The notes beneath the pieces were generated by a model. That model was not told where the DNA came from. It worked only from the letters and a program-made list of their open reading frames with translations, and searched no databases. The position numbers and the translations under genes are program-made. From Ceratorhiza oryzae-sativae (Eukaryota; Basidiomycota; Agaricomycetes; Cantharellales; Ceratobasidiaceae): a stretch of DNA of 64,000 nt. Every line of letters starts with the position of its first letter. The stretch's first letter is position 1. Below are positions 1 to 12,236 of the stretch, piece after piece. The DNA lies in contig JARWMV010000234.1 in assembly GCA_030998015.1 (NCBI GenBank), positions 2,108,001 to 2,172,000 on the forward strand, read 5' to 3'.

Positions 1-1399
1 GGCCCAAAATGCAACCGCTCCCATCACGGTAGTCTGATATCGTCAAATTCACGACAGTCAGTATGTAGCGCAGGCTGTTTACCATCTACACACTTACCGG
101 CCAACAGGTTACACGCTCCTGGAACATGAGACGCTGACGGGTTTGGGCCGCTATTGGTGATCGCCTAAACCCATAAAACATATACCGAGATCGATATATA
201 TGGGAGTACCATTGAACAAATACTGGATAGCGGCTATAGTGGGCCGATGTTATCCTTGGATAACAAGTGCCCAATACAGTCGATCCGTCGGGGCGCTCAG
301 AGGGTTGGATAGATAAGGCAACCTGGCGGTGTCAATAGAGCGACGGCTGCAGGTGCCGGGAGAGTTGAGAAACCAGGAGGGGGTTTGTCTGAGCAAAGGC
401 GCCAGTACTGGCAATGTGAGCAAACGAGATGCAGGGTATTCTCAGCGCAGAATCCTCACTGTACAGCTCGTCGTGCGTTTGGCCGCGCACGATGGATCTT
501 GGGGTGGCGTTCCCGCCCCGGGCATGTACAGTTGGCTGCCATGCATATTGCCCCGGCGGAACCGCGCGCGACAAGACGTCCACCCGACGCTCCACGTGTA
601 ATATGTCCAAGATAAGTACTGTCTCATCGACGGGTAAGGCCTCAGACAAAGCTTGGGGAAACGGTACGTCAGGCTATGGTCCAAGCCGACGACGAGGACC
701 ACGATACGAGTGCTTACATAGGTATCCTTGTCCATCCCGCGGTGGACAGTGGTTCATAGAGAGGGGTGGATGGTCGAGAGCGGTACCAGGATCTTTTGGA
801 AGAACATGGTTGCTTCGAGGATGGTAGGAGTGTCAGAGGGTTCCAACCCCCCGACCATAATTATATAACCCCTGTTGCTGGTCCAAAAGAAAGAACTCGG
901 GCATGAGCGATGCGCACGGCGAAATGTGCGCATACACTCACGTGAGACTCAGCTCGTCCAAATGTGCAAGCTAATTTACACACGGTCTATACACAAAGGT
1001 CGCGCAGTTGCAAGTCATCATGCTTTGCTGTTGGAATAGCGTTCCGATTCGGCGCACTATCTTGCCGAGCTCCCCTGACGGTAATCCGCTTGGGCCCACG
1101 GCGCGTACATTGGTGCCGTACCCAGGAACTTGACTTTTCCTTCCCTCCTTCATCCACTGTAAAGAAAAAAAAAAGATTAGATTTTCCTAAAAGTGAATCC
1201 GAACGAGCGCGACATATTCGTCGGACGTATGATGCATATATGACGAGGCAGAGTCAATAAGTTCTATTGCTAGCCAGTATACCATCTACATTCATCTAAT
1301 GTCCCATCAAATATTCTGGCTATCAAACCAAGAGCCAACCAAACATAAGAGCGATGACGGCAAACACCCACACCAACCATCCGAGGTCTATGCCTCTTG
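1..1399. other. no recognised gene
   Basis: Short overlapping open frames occur on both strands, with the GC-rich block at 330-830 open in several frames, but none resembles a known protein and none has a consistent exon pattern. An A-run lies at about 1163-1173. The minus-strand GH5 gene ends at 1400, so its 3' UTR probably lies in 1200-1399. I see no RNA gene or repeat here. Confidence 0.5.
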
Positions 1400-4171
1400 T
1401 CACAAAATCATTTCGTAGCGGCGGATCAGCGCGACTTTTAGAGTATGCACTCCAGCCCCCGTATGGACAACGAAGAGCGTCTGTCTCTCTACGTCATAGG
1501 TCCATTTCAACCCAGGAGCCGAAACCAGTAGCTTTCTTCCCTTGGTGAGGGTTGCGGGAATAAATATTTCTGTTTCCCTTGATCGAACTAGTTTCTCGTT
1601 CAGAGACGTATCAAATGTGAACTTGAAAGCGCCTGTTCGAGGTTCGTACCCAAACTCGATGGGTGTGCCAGCGACTTTGGCAGGGTAAGGTCGGACGATG
1701 ACAGGAAGCAGGCGCGCTCCGCTGTCCAACGTCCCGGAGGATTGGTCGAGGGAAGAGGGATCGTCTCGTAGCGACTGATCTGCTCGACATCTGCTGAACC
1801 AGGAAAAGTTTTCTCCGTTCCAAAAATCACCATGGATGTCGTCGTTATCCGGGTTGTAGTTCCATAATCTGCAACATCTTGACAGTCAGGCTGATAGCAC
1901 AGGTACACGCAAACAAGGACGCACGTGAATCCCACAAGGCTTTGCTCCAGCGCCGTCATCAGAGCATCCATCATGCGCGTGTGCCACTCGAAGTCATCAG
2001 ATACAAGGCTTTGCCCTCGCTAGACAGACATAAGCATCCTCTACAAAGAAAAAAGAGTGGCTCACTTCATGTCCATGGGAATTCCACATTCTCCGATGAT
2101 CACTGGACGTTGGCGGTTCAACGAAGTGTCTGCAGCCTTGACAATATTCCCAATCTGAAGCGAGTAGTTTTGTCTGGCTCCTTCGTGCCCCCAGTACAAA
2201 GCGCGTAATGGGAACATTCCCTGATAGGAGGATTTAAGCAGTGTTTCGCGTGAAATAATTGAATGAAATACTCACACGAGACAGACCTTGAACATTCACG
2301 CTCATCTGACCAAACGCCTTATTGAACAACGCGTTCAAGTCGTACCAATGCGGAGCGAAAACCATGTTCGACGGCTGCTTATCACTCGTCCACGAAGCAG
2401 GACAAAACTAGCCATATATGCGCTATATTAGTCAACCGTACTTGCCACTTGACCAAAGGACGCCAACCTCATTCGGAATCGCTTCCAAAAATACCATTTT
2501 CTTGCCACCCGTCAAGGCATGCACTCGATCGGCCCACTGGGCTACAAACGGGTAGAAAAAGTCCTCATGCCATTCAACCTGACATTGAACAGGTTTTAGA
2601 GTATTTCAACCCACCGATAGTCAACACATACCTCCTTTCCAGTTTGGGGGTGGTTTTTAAAATAACTCTCTCGCAAGGGCACCCCTTCGTTTTTCTTCTT
2701 GTCCCATCCCCACACGCCGTGCATTTCCCATACACATTGTCCTTGAGTGGGTCCATCTAGTCGCCAGGCCTTGACTCCTGAGCGCCACGGATAATCAGCG
2801 TTGTACGATTGATTATACATTGCTATGCACACCTTTCTCGTTTCTCAAAACAGTTTTTCCTATTCGAGTGGGAAACGGCCAAGATCGAACATAATGAGGG
2901 ATGTATACGGCATGACCGGCGCCGAGGGTAAATGACTGCAATGCATTGGGGGTATCGTGCAAATGCAAATCGGTGGTATAATCGAAACCATGAAGAGAAG
3001 GTATAGAAATATATCCACGGTGGGGCTCATTCATCATCTGTGATTGAAATGGAATTGTTTATTTATTTGGTTCCAAGTGTGGAGTGGATTGGCTCACCTC
3101 GAAGCCTATAACACCTTCTAGATCACCAGTTGCTTTGACGAGCTGGTCGAATGCGTTGAGAAAGCAGTCTTGTAAAAAGTCTTGAATGTTGACGTTTTCG
3201 CCAGACAAGGACGGGACGAAAAGCTTCGGCGTGTAGGTCCTGCCAGCCCAAAATAGTGTGCTGAAGCAAGGATTATTGAGCGTATAGTAGTGAAACTTTC
3301 AAGAGAGTGCATACGCCATGGTAGATGCTGCAAGCTTCTGGTAACCTGGAGGTACGAAAATGAACACCGCCAGTCTGAAACTAGAGACTATCTCACCTGT
3401 TGGCCATCGCCCCCGGTCAATTTCAACGCCTTTCCCCTCTACGCCCCCCAGATACGCAGCGCCACATTCACCCCCAATACTGGTCAGATCGAATCCAGCT
3501 GCTTCGAGTGTCCAGGCTGGGGCCCGAACCACCCGAGTAACGAGACCAAACGTCTTGGTGCAGGGAGACAAACGCAACTAGTCCGAATTGAGGGAGCAGA
3601 GACAGAAGGGAGCGAATATATTCCAGGTATTCGGTGTCGTATTTGCCCCTAAAGCCCATGTGTTAAGATGGCTGTGATCGAACTGTAATAAAATTACGTA
3701 CGGTCCCCCGTGCTCGATAGCCTCCCATGTGACGTTGAACCTGACTAGTTCATCGTAAGGCCCTAGGGCGACAGAATCGACGATGCTGGTACTCACTAAA
3801 AGTCAAGCCCCATCGTCTCAGACGGGCAAAATGTTGCGGCGCCTCTTCTAGCGGAAAAGGTCGTCCCACGAATGTCACCGTTCTGTGCTTGTGCGGAAAC
3901 GAGTCTGCCGAGTGATTTGCGGGGCTGATTGGTTTATGTTGAATCAAGTTGAAGATTTGATGATGGATGAACTTGCTCACGTTTTGTTCCCGCCAGACAC
4001 ATTTGCGCCGCGCATCAAACAGACGCGTCCATACGAGTCTGTTATCCATTTCGAGTTGGGCCGCGGAGAGACGCCCGCTGGCCCTGTAGATACGCGCGAC
4101 CAGTCATGCGCCTGAGATCTTTCGACACTCCCTGGTTCATAGTCGTCTCCCAGTGACGGATGTGCGGCCAT
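1400..4171 (-). CDS. GH5 endoglycoceramidase/ergosteryl-glucosidase-like enzyme
   Basis: Multi-exon glycoside hydrolase family 5 gene of the fungal glycolipid-hydrolase type (EGCrP / steryl-beta-glucosidase relatives), expected to cleave glucose from glucosylceramide or ergosteryl glucoside. The proposed start at 4171 leads into the family's early motif RGANVSGGNK. A first intron runs from a GTGAGC donor near 3991 to an acceptor just before the PANHSADSF segment. Further exons carry FVGRPFPLEEAP, LRRWGLTF, FNVTWEAIEHGGP, SLHQDVWSRYSGGSG, MNEPHRGY (acid/base Glu in NEP) and GECGIPMDM (nucleophile Glu). The last exon (1400-1729) is the family's C-terminal beta domain. Introns are about 50-60 nt. 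No signal peptide is obvious, which fits intracellular members. The start and some splice sites are inferred; family assignment is strong, substrate is not proven. Confidence 0.85.
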
Positions 4172-4386
4172 TGCGGAGGGGGGAGACAGGCAGTCACGTG
4201 CGACGTGGCCCAGTAAGCGCCCACGTCTCTCCGGCCCTAATCAATCCCGTTGTTCTGATTACCACCCTCGGTCTGCAATCTGGCGTTGTGCTCGCTGCCA
4301 AAATTGCGTAAAATTGGTCTTTTGGCTTTACCCGAAAGCTTATTTGCGGGCTATTGCGAATTTCTTGAATTTGGATTGGGCTTGTG

Positions 4387-5583
4387 ATGGTCTCACATCC
4401 CTCACGCCACGATCCTCCCCTGGCGAACCGCCTGAGCAAGCACCCCTCGCACGTCCATGCCGGGCCTTCCCATTCGCGCAGGTCCGCTACATCTCCAGTG
4501 CGCACCCAACGCTCTGCCCACTCGTCGTCTGGGCCAACGCTCCGAGAAAAGCTCCGTTGCTTTCGCGAGCGGGAGCCAGTCATGTGCCCGCCCTCTCCCC
4601 CGACTCCCGAAATCACTCTGTTGACCGAGGAAGAATACTATCGGCGATCCCAGGAGCGCATTGACGCTATGACTCAGAGACTCGCTGGCCTGCCTCTGTA
4701 CCAAGCGCGCTGCATGATCAACCTCGCGTGCACGCAATTAAAGGGGCCGTTTGAGGCAGGCGGTCGCTATTGGGGCAAGGCTATTCCCGTATCGATTGGG
4801 CCAACGGTACGCTCTCCCAGTGACGACGCCGCCATGTCAATGACATTTGTCTAGGATATCGTCCTAAATAATGGCACCCCGGTTCCAGAGTTACCGCATC
4901 CCGGACCCCGTCGAGACGCTCCTCCCAATGTGTCGAATCCACCTCTAGTTCCTTTTCCATTCCCTCCCCCAGCACCAGCTCCAGTCCTACCAGCCACCCC
5001 TCAGGGCGCCCGTGCGGTCAATGTTGAGCTGGCACCGGCAAAGCTCAGCGTCGGCCGACCAACACGGCCAGAGAACGAGATACCCCACCCCGCCCAATCA
5101 CCCACTCCGAGTCCCCCTTTGCCTCGCGCCGCCTCTCAAGGACCGCGGGCTTCCCAGGCTCAAAGAACGCCACATCCTCCAATGATACCTCCTGAATCGA
5201 CCACCCCTGTACATTCCCCCGGGACACCCAGGGCGCAGCCAAGCCAAGCTGCCACACAACCCCCAACTCGACCACAGGGACCAGGAGCTCGAAGGCCGTC
5301 TATGATGTCTCCACCTGGCCCGCAAATATTTCCGCGACATTCCACGCCAGCACGAGGCCCCGGATACGTAGGCGAGGACTCGCCTTCCCGAGAGCCGAGC
5401 CCTCTTTTGCGATTCAGCCAGCGAGAGCCGACGCACATACTAAAGTCGAGCCCGGGCCGCCAACCCCGATTCTCTCCGAGCAAAATACTATCACAAACTG
5501 AAGACGAATTCGAATCGCTCATTGACGTCGACCGCCAGCTTCAGGGCATTGCGGACTTTATGGAGGAGGACATCGCCAACTAG
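4387..5583 (+). CDS. hypothetical Pro/Ser-rich protein
   Basis: Two exons: 4387-4806 and 4855-5583, joined in phase 0 across a 48-nt intron (GTACGC donor, TCTAG acceptor) to give about 382 residues. Exon 1 contains a short structured-looking stretch (TEEEYYRRSQERIDAMTQRL, then a Cys- and Leu-rich segment ending near GGRYWGKA). Exon 2 is mostly Pro/Ser/Arg-rich disorder ending in an acidic tail (IDVDRQLQGIADFMEEDIAN). I do not recognise a family. It lies divergently beside the GH5 gene with about 215 bp between starts, so the two may share a promoter. An upstream start cannot be excluded. Confidence 0.6.
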
Positions 5584-5734
5584 TCTTGTAACCTTCGTTC
5601 TCATCTTGTGTATTACCGTAGTGAAATCTGGTGGGGTACATGCTGTATTATTCACATAGTACATATAGAGCATTATAAGGACGATAAAGTCGGTCATACT
5701 GTATGCGCATGGTTCAGCAAAAATATGATAAATA

Positions 5735-7290
5735 TCAGTCGGAGTCTAGAGACGTGAGTCTTCGCTTTTCCTTCAACCAGGCGGCACCGCCCAACCCAAA
5801 TGAACCGCCCGAGAGTGCAAACATGTCTGAAAAACTTGCTTTGATAGAGTGCGATCGCCTACGTGCAAACTTGGGCCTAGGCTCAACGGTCGAATGAGCC
5901 GACATCCGAAGAGGGCTACACCCCCGCGCCTCGAACACCTCCCGGGCCGCAATCGAGGAAGTAAAGGTCCGTTGGCCCTTTTCCTTGCGTTTCATATGCA
6001 TCTTGGCGACCAAATGATCGACGGTCTGAACCGGACAGCACACCAGCACCGGACTCGTCGGCTGATCACACTCGGAATCGTCGGAACTCGTCGTCGAGCA
6101 CACGGACGAATCCGAGCTGGAGCTCGATGACCGACTACGCCCCATCTGGCGCCGTTTGAGCTCGAGCAACACGCCCAGCTCGTACGCGCGCTGCCGATCC
6201 AGCCGCCGGCGCTTGCGGGTCTCGGCGCGGAGGCGCCGGCACTCGGGCTCGGTCAGGCCGTCGACGGTGATGTCGTCATAGTCGAATTCGTCCAGCCGGC
6301 CGATCACGCGCTCGACGAGCGGGCGCGGGTCGGTCGAGCCTGCGTCGCATACGAGGGCCTCGAGTTCTTCGCGGCCTGACGTGCTGGAGACCATCGCTAG
6401 GTCGAGCGTTTCGCCGCAGACGGTGTAGGGCAGCACAGGCGATCTCATGCGAGCCAGGGGCGCCCCATGGGCCGCAAACGGCGAGGGCCGACAGCCAGAC
6501 GGAGACGAAGCTCCGAACCCGTGCAAGAGCGGGGGGTTCGGCGTCGCTGGCGGGTGAGTCACCACAGGATCGGCCGCAACCGCGAGCCGCGCATGGACCG
6601 CCGCTTGTTCTTTCAGGAACCGGATCCTGGCGCTGCAGAGCGTTTCCCAGCGCCGAGCGGCGCGCTCGCGTTGTTGAGCCCGGGACCGTGCGGCGCGGAC
6701 GGTCATTTCCTCGAGCTGCGTGATGAGGTCGTCGAATTCGGATTCTGGGTAAGCGTTGGTGAAGAACAGCCCCGGTGCATGCTCGGGTTGGTCGTCCAGT
6801 GATAGTTCAAGTCTGGGGCTGCGAGGGGAGGAGAATATCTCGTCCATCGAAGGGGGTTGGATTGGGTTGGATGTAAAATCAAACTCTGCGAGTGCGGTTT
6901 GTCAAGCTGGAGGAACGCTTAGATTAAGAATCAAGTACCTTGAATGCTGTCAGACTTTTCACTGTGATCAAAACCCTGTCGATGAAGCTCCGTATTCAGG
7001 CTCCGGGGAGATAACGGAAGGGCTGATGGTCCTTGTCTCCGTTTGAATCGAGCCGGGGTATTGCCATCGCTGTTTTCAACGTCGGGAAGAGAGACTGTAC
7101 TGCGTCTCCTTCGATTCTTGATATTGGGTACTGGGGTATCCGGAGGTGTGATGAGCGTGGGTATATCCGCCTTGAAAGGGCTAGGGGACTGATAGCGCCT
7201 AACTAGACGTGGCGGGTGCAGTACTGGAAGGAGAGACCCAGCGAATGGGATCGGGGAGCTGGAGCGGGTGATAGGACGTCCTCTGGTCAT
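5735..7290 (-). CDS. hypothetical low-complexity nuclear-type protein
   Basis: Two exons on the minus strand: 7290-6939 and 6885-5735, separated by a 53-nt intron (GTACTT donor, CGCAG acceptor) that restores frame across a split Glu codon, giving about 500 residues. Exon 1 is rich in Ser, Pro and Arg with a basic KNRRRRS patch. Exon 2 has a predicted helical segment (RAARSRAQQRERAARRWETL), a basic RKRRRLDRQRAYELG region followed by a poly-Ser tract, and a Cys-Val-rich stretch. Basic clusters suggest nuclear localisation, but this is inference and no family is recognised. The C-terminus converges with the gene at 4387-5583, leaving 151 bp between them. Confidence 0.6.
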
Positions 7291-8158
7291 GGTTTGAAGG
7301 TTTCAGACGGGGGATCTGGGGGATTCATTAGCATAGGTACAGGGAGCTGATTAAATGTGCGTACTTGGAACGATCAAGCAGGTATATGCCTGGCCAGATT
7401 TACGCTTCGACAGCTCTAATGAGTGGTTGGTTATGGATAAATCCTCTGCTGGTACAATCAAAGACCAGACTTGAAGCAGCCTTTTATCCACTTACATTCA
7501 ACGTAGACCGCTTGAATCACCGATCAAGCTCGGAAGGGTGAAAGCTTGTTCAGACGTTCAACTGTCACGTCTACTTTTAAGCCGGGCTTCAATATGGCTA
7601 TGTTTGGTGCCCAGCGCCGGATCCCGCCGGCCCTTGGGGAACCATTTTTGACTTTTGAAGACACAGACCCGGGGTCCGTTTTGGTTTGGCGATGGTTTAG
7701 CGGATTATTTGATGTACAGAGTAGGATAGTGGGCATGATTCCACTAGTGTACAAGCGAGAGAAATGAAACGTGCCAAATGCGTTGACCATCAGGTGTAGT
7801 AGGGTCCGCCCTCGACTGCTTCTTGAGCTCGGTTCGAACGCCGATCATGGGCGCGGGATGATGTCGGGCGATCTTGTAGTCACCAGATTTTGCGGATCGT
7901 GTACGAAAAATAAATAGTTTATAGAGATATTTCACGGTCATTATTCGAGTATTTTGCGGGAAGCATTGAGCGACAAGGAGTAGGTGTTTCAATACACGGT
8001 ACTGGGAAATGTAGGCTTTTGCCTGGGGGGAAATTATTGATCCGAGTGACGACAAAATGATATCCGGAACTCCGATCCATAGAGAGGACCAACCGATTTC
8101 ACTGCTCGAGCGATAGCCACAGTCCTTGCCACAAACCTCTTGGTCAGCACAATTTGTC
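7291..8158. other. intergenic, divergent promoter region
   Basis: About 870 bp between two divergent genes (hypothetical protein on minus, coiled-coil gene on plus). Open frames here are short, on both strands, and without recognisable content. Promoters for both neighbours are expected, but I see no defined regulatory motif. Confidence 0.4.
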
Positions 8159-11100
8159 ATGGTCAAGCACATAGCCGCCAAGGTTCAAGTCTCGCCCGAC
8201 CACGCGCATCCGACCACGGTAGGAACCATGTCGACGCGCGGGCGAGTCTCAAGACTCAAAGAAACCAGCGGCGACGCGTCGGGCCAGTCGCTCCCACCGG
8301 ACGTCTCGTTCGGCTCGTACCAATCGTCGTTCTCGTCGCCCGCCCCAACCTCACGAAAGCCATCTGGCTCGTCCCAGACCTTGTCTTCCGCACCCATCGC
8401 CACCCCATCCCCTGTTCCTCGACGCCGGAGTAGTGCAAAGACCGTGACTGCGCCGGACGACAGTGGCGGCACGCCGTCGTTGGGCCCTCAGCGGATCAAC
8501 AGCTTTGCTCTGCGGGATGTCGACGAGTCGCTTGATCGATTGGCCGAAGACAGCGGGAACGGCGCAGAGAGCCCGGCGCCGAGTCCCGGCAAGGATAAAC
8601 GCACGTCCTGCTGGAGCCTGCGACGCCTCGAGCCAAGGGGAAAGAGCCGCGAGCCGGTGGGACGGACAAGGGTCCGACGATGACCTTGCGAGAGCAGGAA
8701 AAGGCGAGTCACAGTCACCCATTCACGTTGATCCTTGGGCTGACAATTACTCTAGCTTATCGACCAAGTCAAGCGGGAGAACTTTGCGCTCAAGCTCAAA
8801 GTCCACTTTCTGGAAGAGCGCCTCAACCAGCTGGCACCAGATCATCTCGAGGCTGCGCTCAAACAAACATCTCGCTCAAAATCGAAGTCCAGTCTCAGCG
8901 TGTGGAGATCAAAAAGCACCGAAAGGCAGCGACTGACGCCGAGAAGGCCGTGGCGGACCTGAAGAGGGAGATGGAACACGCTGGTGCCAGCTCGACCGCA
9001 CTGAACGAGGAGCGGGCTCGGCGAATGGAGGCTGAGCGCTTGCTGGAGGAGCGGGAACGAGAGTTGAGGGCTCTCAGGCGTCGAACTGGGTCTGGTGCAG
9101 GAGAGGGTGCCGAAATCCAGGAACTGCGATCCCGAAACGCGCAACTCGAGGATGAACTTGAACAAGTGCGGCAAGCATTGGAGGAAACGACCGACGCTCT
9201 CGAACGTACTGAACCAGGTGTAGTGGAGGAGCTCGAGGACGAGAATCTAGCGTTGCGTCGGGAAGCCCAAGCTCAACTTGATGCTCTCGCCCAATTGGGA
9301 GAAGAGCGGGACGATGCGCGAGAGGAACTTGATGCGATGCGTCTCGCTCACGAGCAACTTATACGCCGACACGAGTCATCACTTCAGGAGCGCTCGGCCT
9401 CGAGGTTGCAGTTCGAAGACGAACGTTTGGAGAGGGAGGCGCTCGAGGAGGATGTGAATGCGCTAAGGGACAAACTGACCGCAACGAACATCGAGATGGA
9501 GAGCCGGGAGAATGAGTTTAGGGTGTTGGAGGCAGAGCTCAGGGCTGATATGGATGAACGCGACGCGGAGTGGCGTCAAGAGATGGCCGAGTTGGGCTCC
9601 CGTGTTGAGGAGATGCAGGATGTACGTGTATCTTTTCCCTTGCCCACTTTCATTTTAAGCATCGTTAATCTAGGCTCTGGCTCAACGAGAGGAAGAGATT
9701 CGCGAGCTCCGCCTGCGAAACCAGGACCTCGAAGAAAACACCCACCATCTCCATGACCAGGTCGAAACCGCTTTTGCCCACGTTGAGACTGAGCGCAACG
9801 AACTCTTGGCTGACAAGGAAAATCTCGAAGCCGACTTGGAAGCGGCGAATGCAGAGATCGCAGCTCAAGGAAAGCGGGTGTACGAACTCGAGGAGGCACT
9901 GGAGGTTGCACAAGCTGCAGAAGCCGAGGCGAAGCAGGAGAGGGAGGTCGAAGTCCAGGTTGTTGCCGCGTTGAAAGATGTGAGACCTTCGTTCATCCCT
10001 AATCTATTGTGCTCATAGGATAGATAGAAACTCGCCAATGCCAAGGGCGAACTTCGCGCCCTCCAATCTTCATATGCCGACCTCGAACGTCAGCTGGTCT
10101 CCCAACGAGAACGGGAAGAGGAGCTCGCGAGGCGGGATGAGGTCATCGCAGACGAACTTGATGAGTTGCGTGCAGCACGAGAAGATCTTGAAGCAGACAA
10201 GAAGGCTCTCGAGGACGAGCTGGTGAAGACTGAGGAGAAATGGGAAAAGGAGAAACTCGAGCGAGAGAGGGATGCAAAGGTCTGGGCTGGACGTGTCGAG
10301 GACGCCGAGCGGGTCCAGGCACGGGCGGTTGATGAACTTGAGCAGGTGCGTCGCCTAAATTTACGTTTGGCGAGCTGAGGGCTGATGGAGAGCTCTGGTC
10401 TAGGATTTGGAACATGCTCGTAACGAATTGCGCTCTATGGAGATGGCGCTTCATCAACGCGAAGACGACCTCGCTGCTGTTCAATCCGCGTTACGTTCAC
10501 TCGAAGCGGCTCGTGAATCTTCTACAACCGACAAATTCTCTCTCGAGCTCGAGTTGGATCGTCTCAAACGAGATTTGGAGAGATGCGAGGATGAACTAGC
10601 AAGGGCCAGGAGAGAGCTGGCAGACGCAGAAGCCAGGGGACGGGAGAGGGAGGCTGTGGTCGATAAAATGGTGTGTTCTTAGCAGACGAAAGCCAGCTGC
10701 AGCTAACAGCCCGCCTCGCCGCTTCTAGCACTCTGAGAAGCGAGACCTCGAGACTCAGCTGGCGGTACAACGCCAAGCAAGGTTAAATTTATCAGAGAAA
10801 TTAGATGCGGCTCAGGCTGTGAGCTGCCTTTTCCCCCTTCACCGTGTTTGATATTTATGTTCTTTTATCGCGTAGAGCCTCAAAACGGCCGAAGCGGATA
10901 CCGCAAACTATAAATCCAGGCTCGCCGAGCTGGAGCGCGGTTGTCCAAGGACCAACGGTCGTTTACGACCACGGAATCGCAATACCGAGAGCAAATAACC
11001 GAGCGAAACACTCTCTTGCTCACGATTTGCAAGTATGTGGACCAGATTCTTGGCGTTGACAAGGTTGGTCTCTATACCACCCAGCATGACGAGCTCGTTC

Positions 11101-11972
11101 AAATACGAACCATGTAGAAACGCTCCGGAGACGGCAAGCCGTTCACCAACTTTTCGGTCTTCCACGACCGAATTCTCGAGCGTCTCCGTTCGCTCACCAT
11201 GCTTCATTCCGAGTTTGCCAAGCGCGCGAAAGAGTTGGAGACCAAACTCATGGGGAAAATCCAGTATGTGCCTTTTTAGGTTATATTGGTTCCGAACTCG
11301 AATTAATAAGCTGGGATGCAGGGACATGAACAAGAATTTGGACCACCGAATCAAAGGGCTGGACAAGTTCGAGTTGAGTCTCAAGACCGTTGCCGAGGCG
11401 CGACAAGCTTGGAGGAAAAAGTTAGTTGCCAAGGAGGGAGAGTTAGATGCGCTCCGAGTAAGTGACCTTGTCATATTGGAATACACGAGTCTAATCACAT
11501 GCTAGTCGCACAACGACGAGCTCACGATCCAACTGCGTCAGTTACGACGCGCCTCCTCTGGTGATGGTGTGACCGCCAATGCTGAAATCCGTGCACTCTC
11601 GGCCCGAGCTCTCAACGCCGAGCGTCGCTTGCAAAACGCACAGAACCAACTGGCAGCGGCCGAGGAGCGGTTCTCACAGCAGTCGGAGAGAAACGCGAGC
11701 TCAGAGATGAAGTGGGAGGCGCGGGTGAAGGAGTACGAAACGCGTGTCAGGACAGCGGAGGAAAAGGTGAAGAGGGAAAGGCAAGGGGCAAAGGAGAGAC
11801 TTGGAGAGGCTGAGAATGTTATCAAGTGGGTTTATTCGGCGCTGCATCAAATCACACATACTCACGAGGGTGATCGCGCAGGCTGCTGGAAAAGCAGATT
11901 TCGGCAGAAAAGAAGAGGAGCGCTCAGCTGAGTGAGATTATCGATTTGAACAAGGTTACTCTGGGTTCGTGA
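8159..11972 (+). CDS. centrosomin-motif coiled-coil protein (Mto1-like)
   Basis: Spindle-pole/microtubule-organising scaffold candidate. The Cnn_1N motif is built across an intron: TLREQEK ends an exon at 8703 and LIDQVKRENFALKLKVHFLE starts at 8756. This intron is of GC-AG type. Long heptad-rich coiled coil follows through many exons (8756-9619, 9674-9979, 10030 onward, etc., introns ~50-60 nt). A conserved late segment begins with KRSGDGKPFTNF (after 11115), and the gene ends with LSEIIDLNKVTLGS at 11972. Start 8159 is the first ATG; the ATG at 8228 has a better context and may be the true one. Three apparent 1-nt deletions break frame (near 8608, 8866 and 10939). Conserved sequence resumes in the next frame each time, so either the assembly has errors or the gene is damaged. 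The motif points to gamma-tubulin complex recruitment by family knowledge. Confidence 0.8.
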
Positions 11973-12236
11973 GCGGGCCGTGCTTGGCATTTCGACGGGT
12001 TTGTTCTCAGATTTCCTTTGGTATATTCTATGTATAATACGGTTAGATTTCGTGGAGACTATCGTACAGTTTGACATGATTCTTAAATTACAGCATCGTT
12101 TAAAAACACATCACTTCAGGGGCTGGGTTCCGGGAACGTGATATGGATATGACCAACTTCGGCCGTTTCATTATGTCCCATCATTTGAGTCGCGTCTTAC
12201 TCTGAATAGTGCTGAACGAATTTAAAAATCCGGCGG

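Noticed and set aside
7744..8181. 145-codon minus-strand frame in the intergenic region
   Set aside because: No recognisable domain, overlaps the start of the plus-strand coiled-coil gene, and composition is not gene-like.
8680..9756. Unspliced 358-codon frame as the true product
   Set aside because: It reads through 8704-8755 by chance; only splicing gives the canonical Cnn motif, and the frame then needs the correction near 8866.
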